Source: CAYXDO01 sp964463485 (GTDB lineage: Bacteria > Myxococcota > Kuafuiibacteriia > Kuafuiibacteriales > Kuafuiibacteriaceae). From it: a DNA stretch of 64,000 nucleotides. Shown in pieces: positions 60,698 to 64,000 of the stretch; the stretch's first letter is position 1; each line of letters begins with the position of its first letter. The notes beneath the pieces are model-generated. The model did no database searches, was not told the origin of the DNA, and worked only from the letters and a program-made list of their open reading frames with translations. The position numbers were made by a program, and so were the translations under genes. The stretch covers positions 1 through 64,000 of the forward strand of contig CAYXDO010000039.1 in NCBI GenBank assembly GCA_964463485.1, given 5' to 3'.

Positions 60698-61059
60698 GGG
60701 GGACGATTGAACGGTGTGACCCGGCGCGCATCCTCCTCGTGTCCGATCGCGGGCTGATCCGGTCGTGATTCATTGACCAGCTCAGGCGTGGGTGGTACCG
60801 GCCGCCGACTCATGTCGGGACACCCACGTCTTTTCGCCGCCGAGGCCTTCTGGGGCCTGGGTCGGGCATCCCGCGCCGGTGGGCTCCGCCTGTTGACGGA
60901 GAGCCGCGTTACGGAGCTAACGCGGGCCCCCTCGACGGAGATCGCTGTTCGAATGTGCTCGCCAGATTCGCGAGCCAGCCGTTCTGGAACAGAAGCTGCT
61001 TGGATGCCTCGCGCCCGAGGCGTGTCGCACGCAGGGTTCCGTTCGGAGGAGGTCGAGAC
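60698..61059. other. Intergenic region between divergent genes
   Basis: These 362 bases separate the CBM9-like lipoprotein gene (leftward) from the beta-barrel gene (rightward). I see no credible gene: the one short plus-strand frame is Arg/Gly/Ser-rich with no domain. Promoters for both flanking genes must lie here. A TTGACG at 60894 is a possible -35 element for the rightward gene, but no good -10 follows. GGAGGAGG at 61045-61052 is the ribosome-binding site of the rightward gene. Confidence 0.5.
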
Positions 61060-62316
61060 TTGAAAACGCTGACATCCACCGCCGTGCTCGCGGGAGTGTT
61101 GATGGTCGCTTCCGCGTCACGCGCGCAGGAAGTGAACCCGCAGACCCCCGCGACCTCTTCCAGCACCGTCGCAGCGCCCGCGGTGCCCGAAGTCCCGGCT
61201 GTACCCGCGGTGCCCGAAGCCCCAGCCGAAGCCCCAGCCGTACCCGCGGCTCCTGAAGCTCCGGCCGTACCACCGGCGCCTGCGGCTCCCGAAGTCCCTG
61301 CGGCGTCCGCGACGCCCGCTCCCGCGGAGACGCCGCCGGCTCCTGCGCCCACGGAAGCTGCGGCGACGGCCGAGGCCAAACCGGAAGAGGTGACGAAGCC
61401 GTGGAGCGTCGACGTCGTCGTCGGACAGTCCATCGGGGCGGGCGCTTTCGTGTCCGACGAGTATGTGCGTTCGCCGGCCTACGGTTACGCAGTCACCGCG
61501 ATCGGCAAGTACAAGATCCTGCCGAAGCTCTCGGCCTCGGCGAGGATCGACTTCGATCAGCAACTCACCGTCACGAACCAAGACGGGGGCACGGAGCCTC
61601 GGGAATTCTTCTTTCGCGAGACGCGCTTGGGCCTGTCCTCGCCTTTCTTCGAGCATGAGGACACCGGCATTGGCCTGACCGGCGGGCTCTCGCTGCGACT
61701 GCCAACGGACAAAGCGTCGCAGGCCGCGGGCAGAGTTTTCTCCCTCGTAGCGTCTTTGAGCGGCGCCAAGACCTTCGAGAAGCTAGGTCCTGGAGATCTA
61801 TCGATCACGATTCTCGGGAGCTTTCGAAAGAACTTTGGTGCAGGGACGCAGCGCAACCTGCCCGATTCGGCGGTCGTCTGCAGGCCCGGAAACACCAGCT
61901 CATCTGGCGAGTGTCTGACCAGCTTTGCAACCGGCCAGCACAGCTTCGCCGAGAGCATCACTCTCGACTACACCTTCCTTGAGGATTTCACGTTCACGCT
62001 CGATTTCGGCATGGCGCACGCCCTCTCGACGGATCTCTCGGAGAGCGACCTTCCATCGCAGTTTGCCGGCAATGTCGGCCATAGCCCGAACGGGAAGACC
62101 GGCAGCCCGCAAGCTGACTATATGAACAGCAGCATCGTCCTCGCTTACCAATTCACTGATTTCTTCAGCGCCGACTTCGGTCTCGGGACGGCATTCCTGC
62201 CGCCCTACATCCAGAATGGATCGAACGCAAAACGGGTTCGCTTCCCATTCTTCGATTTCGAGAGCACGGCTCTCAACTACTCATCTTTCGCCTTGAATTT
62301 GAATTTCACGCTCTGA
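61060..62316 (+). CDS. Outer-membrane beta-barrel protein with Ala/Pro/Val-rich linker
   Basis: A protein of 418 residues starting at TTG 61060, chosen because GGAGGAGG ends eight bases before it and the product begins with a clear signal peptide (LAGVLMVASASRAQ). Residues about 35-110 are a low-complexity Ala/Pro/Val/Glu linker (VPAVPEAPAEAPAVPAAPE). The rest is a barrel with alternating strands: YAVTAIGKYKILPKLSASAR, REFFFRETRLGLSSPFFEHE, FTFTLDFGMAHALS, and a terminal strand SFALNLNFTL ending hydrophobically. The linker may reach into the periplasm or peptidoglycan. Function unknown. The next gene follows by 18 bases. Confidence 0.85.
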   Translation: MKTLTSTAVLAGVLMVASASRAQEVNPQTPATSSSTVAAPAVPEVPAVPAVPEAPAEAPAVPAAPEAPAVPPAPAAPEVPAASATPAPAETPPAPAPTEAAATAEAKPEEVTKPWSVDVVVGQSIGAGAFVSDEYVRSPAYGYAVTAIGKYKILPKLSASARIDFDQQLTVTNQDGGTEPREFFFRETRLGLSSPFFEHEDTGIGLTGGLSLRLPTDKASQAAGRVFSLVASLSGAKTFEKLGPGDLSITILGSFRKNFGAGTQRNLPDSAVVCRPGNTSSSGECLTSFATGQHSFAESITLDYTFLEDFTFTLDFGMAHALSTDLSESDLPSQFAGNVGHSPNGKTGSPQADYMNSSIVLAYQFTDFFSADFGLGTAFLPPYIQNGSNAKRVRFPFFDFESTALNYSSFALNLNFTL

Positions 62317-62334
62317 CCTACGAGGAAACAACCG

Positions 62335-64000
62335 TGACGAGCACGAATCATCGCTCCGAAAACTCACGAGGCGCGGACCCGACGAAGGTGGCCGTGGCCG
62401 CGTGGGCCTTGGGTCTGTTCGCTCTCGCGTGCGAGGGCCGGAACCCAGACATCAACACCGTCCAACCTGGTTATGTGAAGAAGTCACTCTTCCAAACCAG
62501 CGACGAATGGTATTACCGCCGCACGATCGCCAAGTCCGAAGTCACCAACGCCTACGCCATCGAAGGGCAGGGTGACCTTTGGATCGACCGCATCAAGTGG
62601 CGCATCGAGGAGAACATCCTCGTCGCCTACCGGCCCCACGAAGGTATCCCAGGGACCGAGCAGGAAGAGTGGGACGGCGCCACCAACATCCAGGGCAGCG
62701 TCCTGGCGGCCTGGCCGATCGTCTCTCACTTCGACATCATTCGCGGGTACGACCCGGCCACCGGCAACACGACCAACACGATCGACGAGAATCAGTCCGA
62801 TCGGACCTGGTATCAGCGTGAGTTCATGCGCGTGAACTGGTCGAACAACCTCGTCGAAGGTGACTACGCGGCGGGCTGGGGTATCGCTGAGTTCCCGATC
62901 TCGTACATCTCGACGGGAGCGCGCTGGGCGAACCTCGACACCGAGCCGACCAACCCCTTCGCGTCGCGTTTCGAAGAGGACTACATCGAAGTCAACGACA
63001 ACGTCTTCTTGGCGATGGACATCTACGGCTGCGCGGTCATGACCGGCTTCACGGACGGCGCGTGGTACGATTTCCCTGGCGCGGGCTGCGGCTTCGGCGA
63101 GGCCAAGCTCCGCCATAGCTTCTCTCGCATCAAGACGCCGTCTGACTTCATCCCGCGCAGCTTCCCGGACTCGGTGGTTCGCACCGACAAGACCACGGGC
63201 AAGCCGATCTACGACGCGGACACCGGCGAAGTCGTTCGCGAGCCCATCTATAGCCGTTTCGGTATCTTCCGCATCGAGACCCCGACTTATGACGAGGGCT
63301 ACGGGCTCACCGAGTCAGGCCGCAACTTCCGCGCGATGATCTTCAACATCTGGGAGAAGCAGCGGGACGCCAATGGGTTCGAGATTCCGATCAAGGATCG
63401 CACGCCGAAGCCACTCATCTACTATCTCAACGCCGAGTTCCCGCCCCGTTGGCGTGAGGCCGCGCGGCACGTCTCGGACGACTACAACAAGGTCTGGACC
63501 AAGATGGTCGCTGATTTGCTCGAGACGACCGAGGACGGTCTGACCCAGCGTTTCGGCAACGGCCAGACGTTCCGGATGTACGAGATTCGCGACAACGATT
63601 GCAACGCGAACCACATCAAAGACTTCGTGGGTGACGATGCAAATCTCCAGTTCGCGGTTCGTCGCGCCGTCTGCAAGGAGCACGAGACGTGTGACGATCC
63701 GATGTCGATGATCGGCCTCGGCAACCTCGAAGAGGTCTGCACCTCGCTCGAGGCGGCCACCCGAGATCCAGAGACCGGCACGGCCGGTTTCCAGTGGCAG
63801 CGCGTTGGTGACGTTCGCACGAAGATGTTGATTTGGCTCAACAACCCGCAGCAGTCAGGCTGGGGTGGGTACGGCCCGATGCACGCAGACTACCGCACGG
63901 GTGAGACCGTGGGCTCGTCAGCGTTCATTCGCGGGCCGGTGTACGAGACCTTCGTCTCGACGATCGTGGACTGGATCGAGCTCATCAACGACGAGAAGAC
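62335..64000 (+). CDS. Large lipoprotein, metallopeptidase-like region, 3' end outside window
   Basis: The frame opens at GTG 62335 (GAGGAAA seven bases upstream) and stays open to the window end (at least 555 codons). A hydrophilic start precedes AVAAWALGLFALAC, a plausible lipobox. Motifs seen: WYYRRTIAKSEVTNAYAIEG, IKWRIEENILVAYRPHEG, DRTWYQREFMRVNWSNNLVE, SRFGIFRIETPTYDEGYG and LIYYLNAEFPPRWREAARHV. The last resembles the segment before the catalytic helix in large zinc-dependent metallopeptidases of the DUF5117/DUF4953 type, but no HExxH is in the visible part. It is downstream of the barrel gene in one unit. Function tentative. Confidence 0.75.

Noticed and set aside
60773..61063. Small plus-strand frame upstream of the beta-barrel gene
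   Set aside because: No domain or signal, low-complexity Arg/Ser/Gly composition, and no ribosome-binding site.

Overview
The window is high-GC, densely coded chromosomal DNA. It most resembles a myxobacterium of the Myxococcota, probably a Polyangiales-type organism. The evidence is the gene content: a Ser/Thr kinase with the HRDVSPQN catalytic loop and PEGA repeats, an FHA/sigma-54-type activator, an AgmX/PglI-type C-terminal domain protein, a TSP3-OmpA protein, many lipoproteins, and an IgGFc-binding-type surface protein. I saw no phage, insertion sequence, CRISPR array, rRNA or tRNA. The species cannot be named from sequence alone.

Layout. 1-3290: an IgGFc-binding-type surface protein running off the left edge with two apparent frameshifts, a 62-bp tandem repeat in front of it, a PQQ-propeller lipoprotein, and a metallopeptidase-like remnant. 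3291-8343: a complete tol-pal cluster (tolQ-tolR-tolA-like-tolB-pal) with a Ppx/GppA phosphatase as last gene. 8500-20588: mostly housekeeping and unknown genes (a lipoprotein overlapping murI, a HEAT/zinc-ribbon/TPR protein, an HD phosphohydrolase, a metallophosphoesterase, an AgmX-domain protein, an outer-membrane protein, an RMD1/DUF155 protein, a divergent PPK2-family protein). 20637-27794: a same-strand run of a CxxCH propeller lipoprotein, a protein joining a PLP enzyme to a gluconate-dehydrogenase-subunit-3-like domain, a GMC oxidoreductase that seems to start at CTG, and a thioredoxin/TSP3/OmpA fusion.

27842-33180, minus strand, is the most interesting part: a compact lanthipeptide locus. 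It has a precursor peptide with a Nif11-like leader ending in VAGG and a 33-residue core with two cysteines. Next come a class II LanM synthetase whose cyclase domain has the three-cysteine CCG zinc site known from ProcM-type enzymes, a PhyH-type Fe(II)/2-oxoglutarate dioxygenase overlapping lanM by 10 bases, and then a coiled-coil protein. No dedicated transporter is present; the nearest candidate protease is an orphan C39-like lipoprotein 5.5 kb away.

33312-56025 alternates regulators and envelope proteins. Four similarly built lipoproteins (33312, 40723, 43243, 54661) look like one dispersed paralogous family. Between them lie rsmG, a PilZ/TPR protein with an 18-bp minisatellite, a PEGA protein with a 30-bp minisatellite, the C39-like lipoprotein, a probable pseudokinase, an MBOAT acyltransferase, the FHA activator with a non-canonical GAYTNA loop, a MacB/LolCDE-type ABC pair, the PEGA kinase, a PlsC acyltransferase and a coiled-coil protein. 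56169-64000: ctaB, a DUF420 protein (apparently a second CTG start overlapping a TGA), a thioredoxin-rhodanese fusion, a hexapeptide-repeat protein, a CBM9-like lipoprotein, an outer-membrane beta-barrel protein, and the start of a large lipoprotein cut by the right edge.
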